Both the position numbers and the translations under genes were made by a program. The notes below the pieces were generated by a model that was given only the letters and a program-made list of their open reading frames with translations, did no database searches and had not been told where the DNA came from. 64,000 nt of DNA from the NCBI GenBank assembly GCA_002256425.1, contig NKIZ01000001.1, positions 62,001 to 126,000 of the forward strand. The letters are read 5' to 3'. How positions within the stretch are numbered: position 1 is the first letter of the stretch; each line of letters opens with the position of its first letter. Below are positions 9,214 to 20,499 of the stretch, one piece after another. The DNA is from Alphaproteobacteria bacterium PA2. GTDB lineage: Bacteria; Pseudomonadota; Alphaproteobacteria; Caulobacterales; Caulobacteraceae.

Positions 9214-11024
9214 CAGGCGACCTCGAACAGGGCGCAGGCCCCGGCTTCGGCGGGCCCCGCCGCACGGCGCATCCAGCCGAACATCTCCCGGCCAAAGCCA
9301 TGGGTGGCGGACTGGGCCGTGGCGGGGGTGCGCGCGGCGAGAACAGCCGGATCGACCCGAAGCTCCAGGGTTCCGGCATGGGCGTCCAGCCGGATGATGT
9401 CCCCGTCCTGGACCAGGGCCAGGGGACCGCCCATCCGGGCTTCCGGCGAGACGTGGATGGCTGCAGGCACCTTGCCCGAGGCGCCCGACATCCGGCCATC
9501 CGTGACCAGGGCGACCTTGAAGCCCTTGTCCTGCAGGACGCCCAGGGTCGGGGTCAGGCTGTGCAGTTCCGGCATGCCATTGGCCTGGGGGCCCTGGAAC
9601 CGGACTACGGCGATGAAGTCGCGATTGAGCTCGCCCCGCTTGTGGGCCGCAAGCAGGTCGTCCTGGTCATGAAAGACCAGGGCCGGCGCCTCGACGATCA
9701 GTTGCTCGTCCTTGACTGCCGAGGTCTTGATGACCGCGCGGCCCAGGGGACCGGTCAGCAGACGTATCCCGCCCTCGGGCGCAAAGGGATCCCTGGCGGA
9801 CCGCAGAATGTCGGTGTTGAGGGACTTTTCCGGACCGTCCCGCCAGACCAGCTGGCCATCCTCGAGGAAGGGCTCCTGCTGGTAGTGGCGCAGGCCGGGC
9901 CCCGCGACGGTCATGACATCCTCATGGGCGAGGCCCGCGTCCAGCAGTTCCCGCACCACAACCGACATGCCGCCCGCCGCGTGGAAGGCGTTCACATCCC
10001 CCGAGCCATTGGGATAGACCCGGGCCAGCAGGGGGGTGACCCGGGAAAGCTCGTCGAAGTCGCTCCAGTCGACAATGACCCCGGCCGCCCGGGCCATGGC
10101 CACCAGGTGCAGGGTGTGGTTGGTGGAACCGCCGGTGGCCAGCAGGCCGACAATGGCGTTGACCACGGCCTTCTCATCAACCACCGCAGACATGGGCGTA
10201 TAGGCGTTTCCGCCCTGGGCGATCTCCATGGCCCGCCTGGGCGCGGCCGCCGTCAGGGCGTCGCGCAGGGGTGTGTTGGGATGGACGAAGGCGGCGCCCG
10301 GCAGGTGCAGACCCATCATTTCCATGACCATCTGGTTGGAGTTGGCCGTGCCATAGAAGGTGCAGGTGCCTGGCCCGTGATAGGCCTTCATCTCGCTTTC
10401 CAGCAGCTCGTCCCGGGTGGCCTGACCCTCGGCGTAGCGGGCCCGGACCGAAGCCTTTTCAGCATTGGAAATCCCCGAGGTCATGGGCCCGGCAGGGACG
10501 AAGACCACCGGAAGATGGCCAAAGGAAAGGGCGCCCATGACCAGGCCTGGCACGATCTTGTCGCAGACCCCCAGCATCAGGGCGGCGTCGAAGGCGTCAT
10601 GGGTCAGGGCGACGGCCGTCGACATGGCGATGACGTCCCTGGAAAACAGCGAGAGCTCCATCCCCGGACGGCCCTGGGTGACCCCGTCGCACATGGCCGG
10701 AACACCGCCGGCGAACTGGGCCGTTCCCCCCGCGGCTTCCGCCGCCGCCTTGATGATTTCCGGGAAGCGCTCGAAGGGCTGATGGGCCGAGAGCATGTCA
10801 TTGTAGGACGAGACGATGGCGATGTTGGGCGCGGTCGGATTGCGCAGGCGCTGCTTGTCGCCGTCCGGGCTGGCTGCGAAGGCGTGGGCCCAGTTGGCGC
10901 AGGAGAGTTTGGCGCGGCCGGGAGCAGAGGCGCCGGCTTCGGCCATGCGGGCCAGATAGTCGGTGCGGGTTTCGCGGCTGCGCTCAATGATCCGCGCCGT
11001 TACCGCAGCTGTGACCGGGTGCAT
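9213..11024 (-). CDS. edd: 6-phosphogluconate dehydratase
   Basis: A 603-residue iron-sulfur dehydratase of the IlvD/Edd family, converting 6-phosphogluconate to KDPG. The start at 11024 ([20 protein letters not shown]) is supported by AGGAG seven bases upstream and by family length; the frame extends 25 codons further without an RBS. Family motifs include [58 protein letters not shown] and a C-terminal [19 protein letters not shown]. It overlaps glk by one base. An 84-base gap separates it from pyk upstream. Confidence 0.97.
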   Translation of the reverse strand: MHPVTAAVTARIIERSRETRTDYLARMAEAGASAPGRAKLSCANWAHAFAASPDGDKQRLRNPTAPNIAIVSSYNDMLSAHQPFERFPEIIKAAAEAAGGTAQFAGGVPAMCDGVTQGRPGMELSLFSRDVIAMSTAVALTHDAFDAALMLGVCDKIVPGLVMGALSFGHLPVVFVPAGPMTSGISNAEKASVRARYAEGQATRDELLESEMKAYHGPGTCTFYGTANSNQMVMEMMGLHLPGAAFVHPNTPLRDALTAAAPRRAMEIAQGGNAYTPMSAVVDEKAVVNAIVGLLATGGSTNHTLHLVAMARAAGVIVDWSDFDELSRVTPLLARVYPNGSGDVNAFHAAGGMSVVVRELLDAGLAHEDVMTVAGPGLRHYQQEPFLEDGQLVWRDGPEKSLNTDILRSARDPFAPEGGIRLLTGPLGRAVIKTSAVKDEQLIVEAPALVFHDQDDLLAAHKRGELNRDFIAVVRFQGPQANGMPELHSLTPTLGVLQDKGFKVALVTDGRMSGASGKVPAAIHVSPEARMGGPLALVQDGDIIRLDAHAGTLELRVDPAVLAARTPATAQSATHGFGREMFGWMRRAAGPAEAGACALFEVA

Positions 11025-11108
11025 GGCGTGTCTCCTGAAGGGGCTTTGGGAGCAAGGGTCGATGGGCCGGGGTTTAGACCTTAAAGACGTGGCTTGCACC
11101 CCCGGGAT

Positions 11109-12533
11109 TTACCCCCGGCGCAGGGGGGCGTGGGCGATCCGCAGTATGTTGGCGGCGCCAGGCGAGCCCATGGGCAGGCCAGCCAGGATCAGGACCCGCG
11201 CCCCAGGCGGACACAGGCCAAGTTCCACGGCGTGATCCACAGCTACCTTGGCCAGATCCTCGGCATCCGTAATCGGCGCGATGAGCTGGGTCTCGACCCC
11301 CCAGGCCAGGGCCAGCCGACGGGCTGACCGCAGCTCGGTGGTCAGGGCCAGGGTCGGCTGCAGTGGCCGTTCCCGCGACAGCCGAAGGGCGGTCTGACCG
11401 GTGGTCGTAAAGGCGGCGAGGCAGCCCGTGCTGGCCGAGTCCGCAGCCCGGCGGGCGGCCGCCACCAGGGCGTCGGCGTCGGCGTCCTCTATGGGATATT
11501 CCGCCCGCATCAGCTCTGGCCAGCGGGGATCCTGCTCCACCCGGGTCAGAATCCGGTCCATGATGGTGACGGCTTCAAGGGGGAAGTCCCCGGCGGCGGT
11601 TTCCGCCGACAGCATGACGGCGTCCGCGCCCTCATAGACTGCACCGGCGACGTCCGAAGCTTCGGCCCGGGTTGGGGTCGGGGCATGGATCATGGATTCC
11701 AGCATCTGGGTGGCGACGATCACCGGAATGCCGCGGGTTCGGGCGGCGCGGACCAGGGCCTTCTGGACCACAGGCACATCTTCGGGCGCCAGTTCGACGC
11801 CGAGATCGCCGCGGGCGACCATGACAGCTTCGCAGAGGTCGAGGATTTCATCCAGGGCGTCGAGGGCCGCGGGCTTTTCGATCTTTGCCAGGACGCCCGC
11901 CCGACCCTTCACGATCTGACGCAGGTCGGCCATGTCGGCGGCCCGCTGGACGAAGGACAGGGCGACCCAGTCCACCCCCTGGGCCAGGGCGAAGTCGAGG
12001 TCCTGGCGGTCCTTGGGGGTCAGGGCGGGAATGGGAATGGTCAGGCCAGGAAGGTTCAGGCCCTTGTGGTCCGACAGGGCCTCGCCGCCAAGCACGGTGG
12101 TCTCCGCGAAATCGGGACCGCAGGAATTGACCTTCAACCGGACCTTGCCGTCGTCCAGCAGGATCTCGGCTTCCGGCTTCAAGGCGGCGAAGATCTCACT
12201 GTGCGGGACGCAGACCCGGGTTTCGTCACCCAGGGCGGGATTGCGGTCCAGCCGGAAGGCCTGGCCGACCTTTATCCTGATGCGGCCACCGGCGAATTCG
12301 CCAAGGCGCAGCTTGGGGCCCTGGAGGTCGGCGAGGACGGCCAGATGCCGGCCAACCTCGATCTCGGCCTGTCGGACATTGGCTATGGTCCGGGCGTGAT
12401 CTTCATAGACCCCATGGCTGAAGTTCACCCGGAAGACATCGGCGCCTGCCCTCGCCAGGGCGACGACCTGGGCGGGATGGGCTGAGGCGGGGCCAAGGGT
12501 GGCGACAATGCGGGCGCGGCGGGCGCGGATCAT
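11109..12533 (-). CDS. pyk: Pyruvate kinase
   Basis: A 474-residue pyruvate kinase, producing pyruvate and ATP from phosphoenolpyruvate. Visible are RIVATLGPASAHPAQVVALARAGADVFRVNFSHG, the active-site block LAKIEKPAALDALDEIL...MVARGDLGVELAPEDVP, and PVIVATQMLESMIHAPTPTRAEASDVAGAV. The C-terminal regulatory domain is complete. It sits 9 bases after zwf, so it is co-transcribed with it, in the position that pgl occupies in related zwf-pgl-edd-glk operons. Confidence 0.97.
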   Translation of the reverse strand: MIRARRARIVATLGPASAHPAQVVALARAGADVFRVNFSHGVYEDHARTIANVRQAEIEVGRHLAVLADLQGPKLRLGEFAGGRIRIKVGQAFRLDRNPALGDETRVCVPHSEIFAALKPEAEILLDDGKVRLKVNSCGPDFAETTVLGGEALSDHKGLNLPGLTIPIPALTPKDRQDLDFALAQGVDWVALSFVQRAADMADLRQIVKGRAGVLAKIEKPAALDALDEILDLCEAVMVARGDLGVELAPEDVPVVQKALVRAARTRGIPVIVATQMLESMIHAPTPTRAEASDVAGAVYEGADAVMLSAETAAGDFPLEAVTIMDRILTRVEQDPRWPELMRAEYPIEDADADALVAAARRAADSASTGCLAAFTTTGQTALRLSRERPLQPTLALTTELRSARRLALAWGVETQLIAPITDAEDLAKVAVDHAVELGLCPPGARVLILAGLPMGSPGAANILRIAHAPLRRG

Positions 12534-12542
12534 GGGTTAGTC

Positions 12543-14006
12543 CTAATCATGCCAGGCGCGTTCGGTGCGCTCGATCAAGGCGAAAGCGCCGGCCGGGCCC
12601 CAGCTGCCGGCGGCATAGGGCTTGGGCGCCATGGCGGCGTCGGTCCAGGCCTGGGAAATGCCGTCCACCCAGGTCCAGGCCTCTTCCACCTCGTCCCGGC
12701 GGACGAACAGGGTCGAGACCCCGTGGATGACATCCAGCAGCAGCCGCTCATAGGCGATATGGCGCCGGGCGTTGGGGCCGGCGAAGGCCTTGAGCAGGGA
12801 CAGGGACAGGGGCAAGGACTGAAGGCGCATGCCGCCCTGGGAAAGGCCCGGGGACTTGTTCATCAACAGCAGTTCGATGTCCTCGTCCGGTTGCAGGTCG
12901 ATCACCAGGCGATTGGCCACAAGGTCATTCTTGGCGGACTCCCCGAAGATCGAATGGGGCACACCCTTGAACTGGATGACGATCTGGGTCCGGCGCTCGG
13001 GCAGGCGTTTGCCAGTCCGCAGATAGAAGGGCACCCCGGCCCAGCGCCAGTTGTCGATATCGGCCCGCAGGGCGACAAAGGTGTCTATGCCTGAAGGCTG
13101 GCCCCGCTCTTCCTCATAGCCCTTGACCGCCGCACCGGCGACGACGCCTGGGGTATACTGGCCCCGGACACTGTTGGGGGCAGCATCAGCCCGGGTGAAG
13201 GGCCGCAGGGAGCGAAGGACCTTGACCTTTTCATTGCGGACCGAGTCCGGCTCCATGTCCGACGGCGGCTCCATGGCCACCAGGCAAAGCAGCTGCAGCA
13301 TGTGGTTCTGCAGCATGTCGCGCAGGGCGCCATGCTCGTCATAATAGGGCCAGCGATCTCCCACCCCTTCGGTTTCGGCCACGGTGATCTGGACGTGGTC
13401 GATGGTCAGATTGTTCCAGAGGGGCTCGAACAGGGTGTTGGCGAAGCGCAGGGCGATGAGGTTCTGGACCGTCTCCTTGCCCAGATAGTGGTCAATGCGG
13501 AAGACCCGGTCCTCGGTGAAGACCTCGCCCACCGCCTGGTTGATGGCCCGCGAGCTCTGCAGGTCATGGCCGATGGGCTTTTCCATGACGATGCGGCTGG
13601 TGGCTGACGCGAGCCCGGAAGCCTGAAGACTGCTGCAGATCCGGCTGTAGAGACTGGGGGAAACGGCCAGGTAGAACATCGGCGTGGCGGCGACGCCTAC
13701 GGCAAGCTTCAGCTTTTCGGCGCCTTCCACGGTTGTGGCGTCCGCGACCACATAGTCCAGTCGGGCCTCGAACCGGGCCCAGACCTCATCGGCCAGGCCG
13801 CCGACACGCAGGGCGACAGAGTCCTTCGTTCTGGCGATGAAATCGGCGCGGGAGACATCGGCCCGGGCGGTGGCGACAATGCGGATGTCGGGGGTCAGAA
13901 AGCCGTCGGCGTCGAGGAAGTACAGGGCTGGAAACAGCATGCGCTGGGCCAGGTCGCCCGTGCCGCCAAACAGAACAATGACATCGACCAAGGCGGCGCC
14001 GGCCAT
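12543..14006 (-). CDS. zwf: Glucose-6-phosphate 1-dehydrogenase
   Basis: A 487-residue NAD(P)-dependent dehydrogenase making 6-phosphogluconolactone. The start at 14006 (MAGAALVDVIVLFGGTGDLAQRML) puts the nucleotide-binding GGTGDLAQRML at residues 14-24 and has AAGGGAAG upstream; the frame is open 50 codons further but without family similarity. The active-site signature RIDHYLGKETVQNL is intact. It is the first gene of zwf-pyk-edd-glk-eda. The ~196 bases before it hold only the presumed promoter and an 11-base palindrome (GGCGCTGCGCC). Confidence 0.97.
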   Translation of the reverse strand: MAGAALVDVIVLFGGTGDLAQRMLFPALYFLDADGFLTPDIRIVATARADVSRADFIARTKDSVALRVGGLADEVWARFEARLDYVVADATTVEGAEKLKLAVGVAATPMFYLAVSPSLYSRICSSLQASGLASATSRIVMEKPIGHDLQSSRAINQAVGEVFTEDRVFRIDHYLGKETVQNLIALRFANTLFEPLWNNLTIDHVQITVAETEGVGDRWPYYDEHGALRDMLQNHMLQLLCLVAMEPPSDMEPDSVRNEKVKVLRSLRPFTRADAAPNSVRGQYTPGVVAGAAVKGYEEERGQPSGIDTFVALRADIDNWRWAGVPFYLRTGKRLPERRTQIVIQFKGVPHSIFGESAKNDLVANRLVIDLQPDEDIELLLMNKSPGLSQGGMRLQSLPLSLSLLKAFAGPNARRHIAYERLLLDVIHGVSTLFVRRDEVEEAWTWVDGISQAWTDAAMAPKPYAAGSWGPAGAFALIERTERAWHD

Positions 14007-14202
14007 GGAATCTTCCCTTTGGTCACGACAACCCTGGGACTTGCGCCCGGGGTCGAATACGCAGTCCGGGATCGGACTGCGAGGTGAGCTGTGCATCGCC
14101 GCCTGGGAGCCGGCCAGGCGTCGGATTACGCTGCGTCCGCCCTGCGCCGTAACCACGACAACGTCTCGGGGTCATAAGGCGCTGCGCCGGGTTTTGGAGT
14201 GG

Positions 14203-15714
14203 TTAATTCGGCAGGTTCAGGGACGGAAGACTGAAGGTTTCCTGGGCGTCCAGCTGGGGCTTGCGGAAACCGGCGACTACACCGCTCTGATCGCCGAATT
14301 CCATTAGCTGATCCGAGGCCGCGGAATAGGGCGGCCAGGCAGGGCCTGTGGCGCATTCCGGCCGCCCGGTCTTGGCGAAGGCGACCCAGCAGGAGTGCAT
14401 GAGCCGGGCCATGGCCTGATCCTGTTCTGACACCATGCTCATGGGCGTCCGGCGCCCCCAGTACTGGAAGACATACTGGATCTCGGCGGCGTGGAAGGCC
14501 CGTTTGACCATGGGTCGGAAGCGCGTGCCCACATAGGAGAAATGGTAGAGCCAGGTCGGCTGTCCGGCGGCGGCGGTGCGGGCCACCCAACGGGCGGGGG
14601 CGCCCATGATCCGGTCGGTGAAAATGGCCCGGGCCAGGGTTTCATCCCCTGCGGCGGCTTCCTGGACATAGATGCTGCGGGCTGCGGCGGGGATCATGGC
14701 CGCCATGGACGGGTTCCACGGACCCATCAGGGAGTCTTCGCCGGAATTGGAGCCGATCACCAGGGGCACGTCAGCGGCGCGGCCGGCGGCGAAGGCCTGG
14801 CTGGGCGTCTCGGTCATCAGCTTTCCGTCGACAAAGGGCCCGAAGTTTCCACCGATCTTCGCCACGAGGTCAGTGGCTGACAGGGCGCGAAGCCGGGCCG
14901 CGTCGGGGGTCTCGACCCCCATGGCGGACACCGCCTTCAGGCCCTCAGCCTCCCGGGCCGCCAGGGTCACCGGCGGAAACCAGCCGCCGCCGGACTGGAC
15001 CATGGCCTGTCTGTAGAGCCCCTTGGTGGAGGGCGTCGCCAGAAGGGCCAGGGTGCTCATGGCCCCGGCGCTTTCGCCAAACACCGTCACGCGCTTCGGG
15101 TCGCCGCCAAAGGCCCTGATGTTGCGCTGGACCCATTTCAGGGCAGCGATCTGGTCCATGAGGCCGTAATTGCCCAGGGCCTCGCCCTTGCCGGCGGCCC
15201 TGGTCAGGGCGGGATGGGCGAAATAGCCCAGGGGGCCCAAGCGGTAATTGATGCTCACCAGCACCACCCCGTCCTTGGCGAAGTTGGTCCCGTCATAGAC
15301 CCAGCCAGCCCCGGTCCGGTGGCTGCCGCCATGGATCCAGACCATGACCGGCGCGCCCTTGGCGCCTGCCGGAGCATAAACATTGAGCTGCAGGCAGTCC
15401 TCGCTCATGGGGCCGTTGGCGCCGCCGCTGTTGGGGCTGTTGTCGGCGTTCATGGGCTGGACGCAGGAGGGGCCGACCTTGACTGCGTCCCGCTCGCCGG
15501 ACCAGGCGGACGCCTTGGCCGGAGGCGCCCATCGCAGGGCGCCGACCGGCGGGGCGGCGAAGGGGATGTTGCGATAGACCGCGACCCCGTCCCTGGCCTC
15601 ACCGGCCAGGACGCCGGTTTCAACCTTGACCTTGGCAGGTTCCGCCTGCGCGGCAGTGGCGATCAGGGCGATCACGGCGCCGATCAGGCTGGTGGAGAGG
15701 CGGCTTGGGCGCAT
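14203..15714 (-). CDS. Secreted type-B carboxylesterase
   Basis: A 503-residue COesterase-family hydrolase. I take ATG 15714, preceded by GGAAGGACC, because it begins with a clear signal peptide (SLIGAVIALIATAAQA); the frame extends 35 codons further without one. It has the oxyanion-hole HGGSH, the EDCLQLNVY block, the nucleophile elbow GESAGAMS and a His candidate in RAFHAAEIQYVF. It is exported and probably broad in ester specificity. It is a paralogue of the esterase at 4907-6586. It lies 67 bases after dnaE2 on the same strand. Confidence 0.88.
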   Translation of the reverse strand: MRPSRLSTSLIGAVIALIATAAQAEPAKVKVETGVLAGEARDGVAVYRNIPFAAPPVGALRWAPPAKASAWSGERDAVKVGPSCVQPMNADNSPNSGGANGPMSEDCLQLNVYAPAGAKGAPVMVWIHGGSHRTGAGWVYDGTNFAKDGVVLVSINYRLGPLGYFAHPALTRAAGKGEALGNYGLMDQIAALKWVQRNIRAFGGDPKRVTVFGESAGAMSTLALLATPSTKGLYRQAMVQSGGGWFPPVTLAAREAEGLKAVSAMGVETPDAARLRALSATDLVAKIGGNFGPFVDGKLMTETPSQAFAAGRAADVPLVIGSNSGEDSLMGPWNPSMAAMIPAAARSIYVQEAAAGDETLARAIFTDRIMGAPARWVARTAAAGQPTWLYHFSYVGTRFRPMVKRAFHAAEIQYVFQYWGRRTPMSMVSEQDQAMARLMHSCWVAFAKTGRPECATGPAWPPYSAASDQLMEFGDQSGVVAGFRKPQLDAQETFSLPSLNLPN

Positions 15715-15781
15715 GGAAGGTCCTTCCGGCTTTGGTCGGCGGGAGGATTCCCTCCGGCGGGTCGGCAGGTCAAGGCAAGGT

Positions 15782-18700
15782 TCAGTGAAAGTCGCGGCTG
15801 GCCAGCAGGCGGCCGCCAACGCGGCTGTCCGGGGGGGCGTCTGGATCTTCCTGCTTCATGGCCGCCGCCAGATGGGAAAGGTCGACAAAGCTCTTGGCCA
15901 CCAGATGGACCACGGCGTCCTGGATCTGCAGCTGACCGTGCACGGCGATGAAACTGCCGCCCATGATCAGCCGGCGGTTGGCGTCGAAGACGTCCTTCCA
16001 GACGACGATATTGGCCGTGCCGGTTTCGTCCTCCAGGGTCATGAAGACCACCCCCTTGGCGGTCCCCGGCCGCTGGCGGACCAGGACCAGACCGCCGACG
16101 CAGGTCCGCCGCCCGTGGCGCAGGGCCTTCAGCCGTCCGGCCGGAACCGCCCCCAGCCGCTCCAGGTCGGGCCGGAAGAAGCTGCAGGGATGGGCCTTCA
16201 GGGACAGGCGGGTGGTGCGATAGTCCTCGGCCACCTCCAGGGGGGCGCTCATCAGGGGCAGCTCCACCTGGACCTCCTTCAGGGTCTGGCGGGCCATGAG
16301 CGGCGCCTTGGTCTCGACCTGGGCCTCCCCGGCCAGGCCCTTCACCGCCCAAAGGGCCTGACGGCGGCTGTAGCCCAGCCCGGCGAAGGCGTCGGCCTCG
16401 GCCAGCAGTTCCAGGGTGCGGCGGGACAGGCCCCGGGCGAAACCTTCCGGCGTCCGCACGCCCTCGGCACGCAGGGCCATGAGCCGCAGGCCCTCGTCCT
16501 GCTTCAGTCCCTTGATCTGGCGCAGGCCCAGACGCACGGCCCGCAGGCGCTTTCCCTCAAGGGGCTCAAGGGTGCAGTCCCAGTCGCTGGCCATGACGTC
16601 CGGCGGCCGGACCTCGACCCCGTGCTCCCGGGCGTCGCGGACCAGCTGGGAGGGCTGGTAGAACCCCATGGGCTGGCTGTTGATCAGGGCCGCGCAGAAG
16701 GCGTCGGGCCAGCGCCACTTCACCCAGGCCGAGGCATAGACCAGCAGGGCGAAGCTGATGGCGTGGCTCTCGGGAAAGCCATAGGAGCCGAAACCCTCGA
16801 TCTGGTGGAAGCAGTCCTGGATGAACTGCTCGTCATAGCCCTTGGCCCGCATGCCGGTGATGAACTGCTGCTCGTACTCCCCCACATTGCCGTGGTGGCG
16901 GAAGGTGGCCATGGCCCGGCGCAGGCCGTCGGCGTCGTTCTCGCTGAAGCCCGCGCCCTCAATGGCGATGCGCATGGCCTGCTCCTGGAAGAGGGGCACG
17001 CCCATGGTCTTCTTCAGGATCTTTTCCAGCTCGTCCGGCGGATGGGGCGGGTTGGGCTTGGGAAAGACAATGGCCTCCGGATCGCTGCGGCGCTTGAGGT
17101 AGGGATGGACCATGTTTCCCTGGATGGGGCCCGGCCGGACAATGGCCACCTCGATGACCAGGTCATAGAAGGTCCGCGGCTTGAGCCGGGGCAACATGGA
17201 CATCTGGGCCCGGCTCTCCACCTGGAAGACCCCGACGGAGTCCGCCTTGCACAGCATGTCATAGACCTGCGGAACCTCCTGGGGGACATGGGCGATGTCG
17301 GTGATCACCGTCCCGTCCGGCAGGGGCGGCAGCATGGCGAAGCTCTTGCGCAGGGCCGACAGCATGCCCAGGGCCAGGACGTCGACCTTCATCAGACCCA
17401 GGGCGTCAATGTCGTCCTTGTCCCATTCGATGAAGGTGCGGTCGGCCATGGCCGCATTGCCGATGGGCACGGTCTCGTCCAGCCGCCGCTTGGTCAGGAC
17501 ATAGCCCCCCACATGCTGGGACAGGTGGCGGGGAAATTTCAGCAGTTCGGTGGCGAGCGCCGTGGCCCGGCGGATTTCCGGACTGTCGGGATCTAGGCCG
17601 GTCTGGCGGATGTGCTCATCGGGGCTCATCCCGCCCCAGCTGCCCCAGACCGTGCCCGACAGGGCGGCGGTGACGTCGTCGGTGAGGCCAAGCGCCTTGC
17701 CCACCTGGCGGATGGCCATGCGCGGGCGATAGTGGATGACCGTGGCGACAATGGCCGCCCGGTCGCGGCCATAGCGGCGATAGACATACTGCATGACCTC
17801 TTCCCGGCGCTCATGCTCGAAGTCCACGTCAATGTCGGGGGGCTCGCCGCGCTTCTCGGAAATGAAGCGGGAGAACAGCAGGTCCTGATCCTTCTTGGTG
17901 GGATCGACGGCGGTTATACCCAAGCAGAAGCAGACCATGGAATTGGCCGCCGATCCCCGCCCCTGGCAGAGGATCTTCTGCTCCCGGGCCCAGCGGACAA
18001 TGTCGTGGACGGTGAGGAAGTAGTTGGCGAAGCCCAGCTTGTCGATCAGGGCCAGTTCGTGATCGAGGGTGGCCTTTTCCTTAGCCCCCATGCCCTTGTC
18101 GAACCGCCAGGCCGCGCCTGCCCAGGTGAGGTCGCGCAGGTGCTGCATGGCGCTCTTGCCCGCAGGAACCGGCTCGTCGGGATATTCGTATTTCAGCTGG
18201 GAGAGGTCGAAGCCGATCCGTTCGGCGATGTCGGCGCTGCGCTCCACCGCGCCGGGAAACTTCGCAAACAGCCGGGCCATTTCCTCCGGCGGCTTGAGGC
18301 GGCGCTCTGCATTGGCCTCCAGCCTCAGGCCGGCCTCATGGATGGTGCAGGTCTCGCGGATGCAGGTCAGGACATCCTGCAGGGCCCGCCGCTCGGGGCC
18401 GTGATAGAGGACGTCGTTTGTGGCGACCATGGGCGCGCCGTAGGTCTGGGCAAGCATGTTCAACCGTGACAGCCGGGGCAGGTCCCGGGCGCCATAGCCC
18501 CGGGAGGCCGCCAGCCAGACGGCGCCCCTCAGTTCGCCGGCCATGCGGCGCAGATAACCGTCAAAGGCTTCATCCAGCCGCAGGGGCGGAACCACCAGGG
18601 TCAGCTGTCCCTCGGCGTGGGCGAGATAGTCCTCCCAGTTCAGTTCGCACTCGCCCTTCTCCACCCGCCTCTGGCCCAGGGTCAGCAGCCGGGTCAGGCG

Positions 18701-18976
18701 GCCATAGGCCTCCCGGTCAGAGGGATAGCAGAGCAGGCTGGGCGTCCCGTCCACGAAGTCCAGGCGGCAGCCGGTCAGGGCGCGGACCCGGACGGCGGGC
18801 TTCATCTTCTCCACCTGGGTCCAGGCCCGGACCACCCCGGCCAGGCTGTTGCGGTCGGTTATGCCTATGGCCTCCAGCCCCAGGGCCTCGGCGGTCATGA
18901 CCAGTTCCCAGGGGTGGGAGGCGCCCCGCAGGAAGGAGAAGTTGGTGGTGGTCTGGAGTTCGGCATAGCGGGTCAT
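15782..18976 (-). CDS. dnaE2: Error-prone DNA polymerase III alpha subunit DnaE2 (ImuC)
   Basis: A 1064-residue C-family polymerase. The PHP domain opens at [26 protein letters not shown], and the palm holds [19 protein letters not shown] with the catalytic acidic residues and [17 protein letters not shown]. HhH and OB-fold regions follow; the latter contains [21 protein letters not shown]. The ATG at 18976 overlaps the imuB stop (ATGA). The family is the catalytic subunit of the damage-induced mutasome with ImuA and ImuB, carrying out translesion synthesis. Length is typical. Confidence 0.97.
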   Translation of the reverse strand: MTRYAELQTTTNFSFLRGASHPWELVMTAEALGLEAIGITDRNSLAGVVRAWTQVEKMKPAVRVRALTGCRLDFVDGTPSLLCYPSDREAYGRLTRLLTLGQRRVEKGECELNWEDYLAHAEGQLTLVVPPLRLDEAFDGYLRRMAGELRGAVWLAASRGYGARDLPRLSRLNMLAQTYGAPMVATNDVLYHGPERRALQDVLTCIRETCTIHEAGLRLEANAERRLKPPEEMARLFAKFPGAVERSADIAERIGFDLSQLKYEYPDEPVPAGKSAMQHLRDLTWAGAAWRFDKGMGAKEKATLDHELALIDKLGFANYFLTVHDIVRWAREQKILCQGRGSAANSMVCFCLGITAVDPTKKDQDLLFSRFISEKRGEPPDIDVDFEHERREEVMQYVYRRYGRDRAAIVATVIHYRPRMAIRQVGKALGLTDDVTAALSGTVWGSWGGMSPDEHIRQTGLDPDSPEIRRATALATELLKFPRHLSQHVGGYVLTKRRLDETVPIGNAAMADRTFIEWDKDDIDALGLMKVDVLALGMLSALRKSFAMLPPLPDGTVITDIAHVPQEVPQVYDMLCKADSVGVFQVESRAQMSMLPRLKPRTFYDLVIEVAIVRPGPIQGNMVHPYLKRRSDPEAIVFPKPNPPHPPDELEKILKKTMGVPLFQEQAMRIAIEGAGFSENDADGLRRAMATFRHHGNVGEYEQQFITGMRAKGYDEQFIQDCFHQIEGFGSYGFPESHAISFALLVYASAWVKWRWPDAFCAALINSQPMGFYQPSQLVRDAREHGVEVRPPDVMASDWDCTLEPLEGKRLRAVRLGLRQIKGLKQDEGLRLMALRAEGVRTPEGFARGLSRRTLELLAEADAFAGLGYSRRQALWAVKGLAGEAQVETKAPLMARQTLKEVQVELPLMSAPLEVAEDYRTTRLSLKAHPCSFFRPDLERLGAVPAGRLKALRHGRRTCVGGLVLVRQRPGTAKGVVFMTLEDETGTANIVVWKDVFDANRRLIMGGSFIAVHGQLQIQDAVVHLVAKSFVDLSHLAAAMKQEDPDAPPDSRVGGRLLASRDFH

Positions 18977-20499
18977 CCGAACACCCCGTGCAGCCACCAG
19001 CGGGCCGGCTCGCCCTCGGTATAGAGCCCTTCCCGGAAGACCCAGAACCGGGCGCCGTCCTGGTCCTCCACCCGGTAATAGTCCCGGACCTGATCGGTGC
19101 GGACCGCCTCGATGGGGCCCCGCCACCATTCGGCGCCGATCCGCTCCGGGCCCTCGGCCAGGCGGACCCGGTGGGTGCGCCGCCGCCACTGGAACTGCCG
19201 GGGGGGATCATCCGGGGTCAGGGCCAGGACCCCCTCCAGCCGCTCGGGCTTGCGGAACAGGCGCAGGGGGCGGGGCTGCTCGGGGTCCCAGGCCGGAGCG
19301 TCGGGTGCAGCCACACCCAATGCCGGCGCAGGCGCAGACGACAGTTCCGGCACATGGCTGGCCACGGGGACATTGCGCCAGACCCTGTCCGGACCCAGCC
19401 GGTTGACCAGCCGGTCGATCAGGGGCGCCAGGCTCTGGTCGGGGTCCAGCAGGCTGTCCAGCCGCCGCTGGCGACCGGCCAGGGGCTCCACATCCTCGGC
19501 GACCAGGGTGACCACCTCAATGCCGAACCCCGGATCGACGGTCTCGAGCTTGGGGGTGAACAGCTTGGCGATGCGGGCGGGATCGCGGCCCGCCAGGGCC
19601 AGGCCGACGGTCAGGGGTCGCGCCCTGCCGTCCACCCCGTGAAAGGCCAGATGGAACCGCCTGCCCCCCTGCCCCTCGGTGTCCAGCCGGGCGCAGAGGA
19701 CGGCGGCCACATCGAAGGTGACACGGGCCATGTCATCAGGCGCACTGATCGGTTCGGCGAAGGCCAGGCGAGCGAACCAGGGATTGGGTGGCCGCCGCCA
19801 GGTCAGGGCCTCCGCCCCCCGGCCCAGGGCCTGATCCAGACGGGTCAGGGTCTGCGCCCCGAACCGCCGGGCCAGGGGCGCCCGGGGAATGTCGATCAGC
19901 TGGCCGATCCGCCGCAGGCCCAGACGCTCGATCTGGGTGGCGGTTTCCGGCTCGAGTTGCAGGGCGGCGGGGGGCAGGGGGCTGAGCAGGGCGGCCTGTC
20001 CCCCGGGCGGGGCGATGATTTCCGGCTCCCGGCCATAATGGGCCAGGGCCCAGGCCGCGCCCGGGGTGTCGGCCAGGGCCAGACGGACGTTCAGACCATT
20101 TCCCGCCAGCCGGGTCCGCAGGTCGGCGAGCAGCCGCCCCTCCCCGCCCCACAGATGGGCCACCCCGGTGACGTCCAGATAGAGACCATCCGGCGCCGCC
20201 GGAGAGACGGCGGGGGAAAACCGCACGCACCAGTCGCTCAACTCCGTCAGGGCCTGGGCGTCGGCCTCCGGCTCGGCGGGCGCCGTTTCCAGATCGGGGC
20301 ACAGGGCCATGGCGTCCGTGGCCTTCTGGCCCAGGCGCAGACCCGCCGCCGCCGCGACCTGATCGACGGCCGTCAGCACCCGGACCCCGCGCACGGAGTC
20401 TATGAGCACAAAAGGCTTAGCCTGCGAGTCGCAGGGGTGTCGTCGGCGCCAGTTGTCGATCGCCCAGCGGGGCGACCAGGCGCAGAGGATGCGTCCCAT
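18973..20499 (-). CDS. imuB: ImuB, Y-family polymerase-like mutasome subunit
   Basis: A 508-residue Y-family-like protein. The start ATG 20499 has GAGG six bases upstream; a GTG at 20511 in the same frame would overlap that [23 protein letters not shown] resembles the UmuC/DinB fingers start, but the catalytic DE pair of active Y-family enzymes is replaced (DGLYLDVTG), as is known for ImuB. It is thought to link DnaE2 to the beta clamp. It overlaps the 3' end of imuA by 83 bases in another frame and dnaE2 by 4, giving tight coupling. Confidence 0.95.
   Translation of the reverse strand: MGRILCAWSPRWAIDNWRRRHPCDSQAKPFVLIDSVRGVRVLTAVDQVAAAAGLRLGQKATDAMALCPDLETAPAEPEADAQALTELSDWCVRFSPAVSPAAPDGLYLDVTGVAHLWGGEGRLLADLRTRLAGNGLNVRLALADTPGAAWALAHYGREPEIIAPPGGQAALLSPLPPAALQLEPETATQIERLGLRRIGQLIDIPRAPLARRFGAQTLTRLDQALGRGAEALTWRRPPNPWFARLAFAEPISAPDDMARVTFDVAAVLCARLDTEGQGGRRFHLAFHGVDGRARPLTVGLALAGRDPARIAKLFTPKLETVDPGFGIEVVTLVAEDVEPLAGRQRRLDSLLDPDQSLAPLIDRLVNRLGPDRVWRNVPVASHVPELSSAPAPALGVAAPDAPAWDPEQPRPLRLFRKPERLEGVLALTPDDPPRQFQWRRRTHRVRLAEGPERIGAEWWRGPIEAVRTDQVRDYYRVEDQDGARFWVFREGLYTEGEPARWWLHGVFG

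Noticed and set aside
9162-11084. A 640-codon plus-strand open frame opposite edd, and similar long antisense frames (for example 1662-2837, 15626-17596, 18988-20718).
   Set aside because: They lie opposite clearly recognisable genes, have Gly/Arg/His/Pro-rich low-complexity translations, no RBS and no family motifs. Such frames are expected in high-GC DNA.
15715-15781. Extension of the downstream esterase to the upstream in-frame start at 15819, overlapping dnaE2.
   Set aside because: The extension has no signal peptide or RBS; ATG 15714 has both.
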